Shown here: one piece after another, positions 62,732 to 64,000 of the stretch
How the letters are laid out: each line of letters starts with the position of its first letter
Numbering within the stretch: the stretch's first letter is position 1
Assembly: GCA_030248215.1 (NCBI GenBank)
Contig: JASANG010003930.1
Coordinates: 248,001 to 312,000 of the forward strand
Direction of reading: 5' to 3'
Length of the DNA stretch: 64,000 nt
Source: Enoplolaimus lenunculus
Lineage: Eukaryota; Nematoda; Enoplea; Enoplida; Thoracostomopsidae
Made by a program: the position numbers and the translations under genes
Notes under the pieces: model-generated
Told to the model about the DNA's origin: nothing
The model's input: the letters and a program-made list of their open reading frames with translations, nothing else
The model's database searches: none

Positions 62732-64000
<1,269 letters not shown>

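Overview
The window is eukaryotic nuclear DNA: AT-rich, with small exons, GT..AG introns of about 80 bp to 4 kb, and a heavy load of short transposon relatives. Four protein-coding genes and part of a fifth can be read by joining exons at splice sites. The organism is an invertebrate, possibly a nematode (secreted TIL-type cysteine-rich domain, scattered TTAGGC-like words). That assignment is inference and weak.

Layout. (1) 662-10150, minus: 5' two thirds of an rdgB/PITPNM phosphatidylinositol transfer protein, 14 exons, running off the left edge. (2) 10151-15668: intergenic, no gene recognised. (3) 15669-22493, plus: three-exon gene for a secreted protein with a 10-cysteine TIL-like domain and an ~800-residue very basic tail. 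Its second intron carries a 2.3-kb foldback transposon. (4) 22500-27490: intergenic, with an old broken LTR-retroelement fossil and a 164-bp element sharing the foldback's ends. (5) 27491-32385, minus: complete CHMP5 (ESCRT-III, 219 aa, five exons) with a dead LINE in intron 1. (6) 32386-37998: intergenic, full of miniature transposons. (7) 37999-55616, plus: complete glycine decarboxylase (GLDC, P-protein of the glycine cleavage system), 27 exons, 996 aa. (8) 55617-62731: intergenic, with TA-flanked MITEs, a 2.24-kb inverted-repeat element and minisatellites. (9) 62732-63477, minus: 3' end of an unrecognised gene.

The genes have unrelated jobs (lipid transfer, membrane remodelling, mitochondrial glycine breakdown, secretion) and show no operon-like packing. 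What unites the window is its mobile DNA. There are many hAT-like miniature elements beginning CAGGG and ending CCCTG. Several have matching 8-bp target duplications, and each family repeats its own short word just inside both ends. Some of these elements or remnants lie directly against the GLDC start codon and against GLDC splice acceptors. The most distinctive structures are the foldback element at 16824-19147 and the TIL-plus-basic-tail gene around it.
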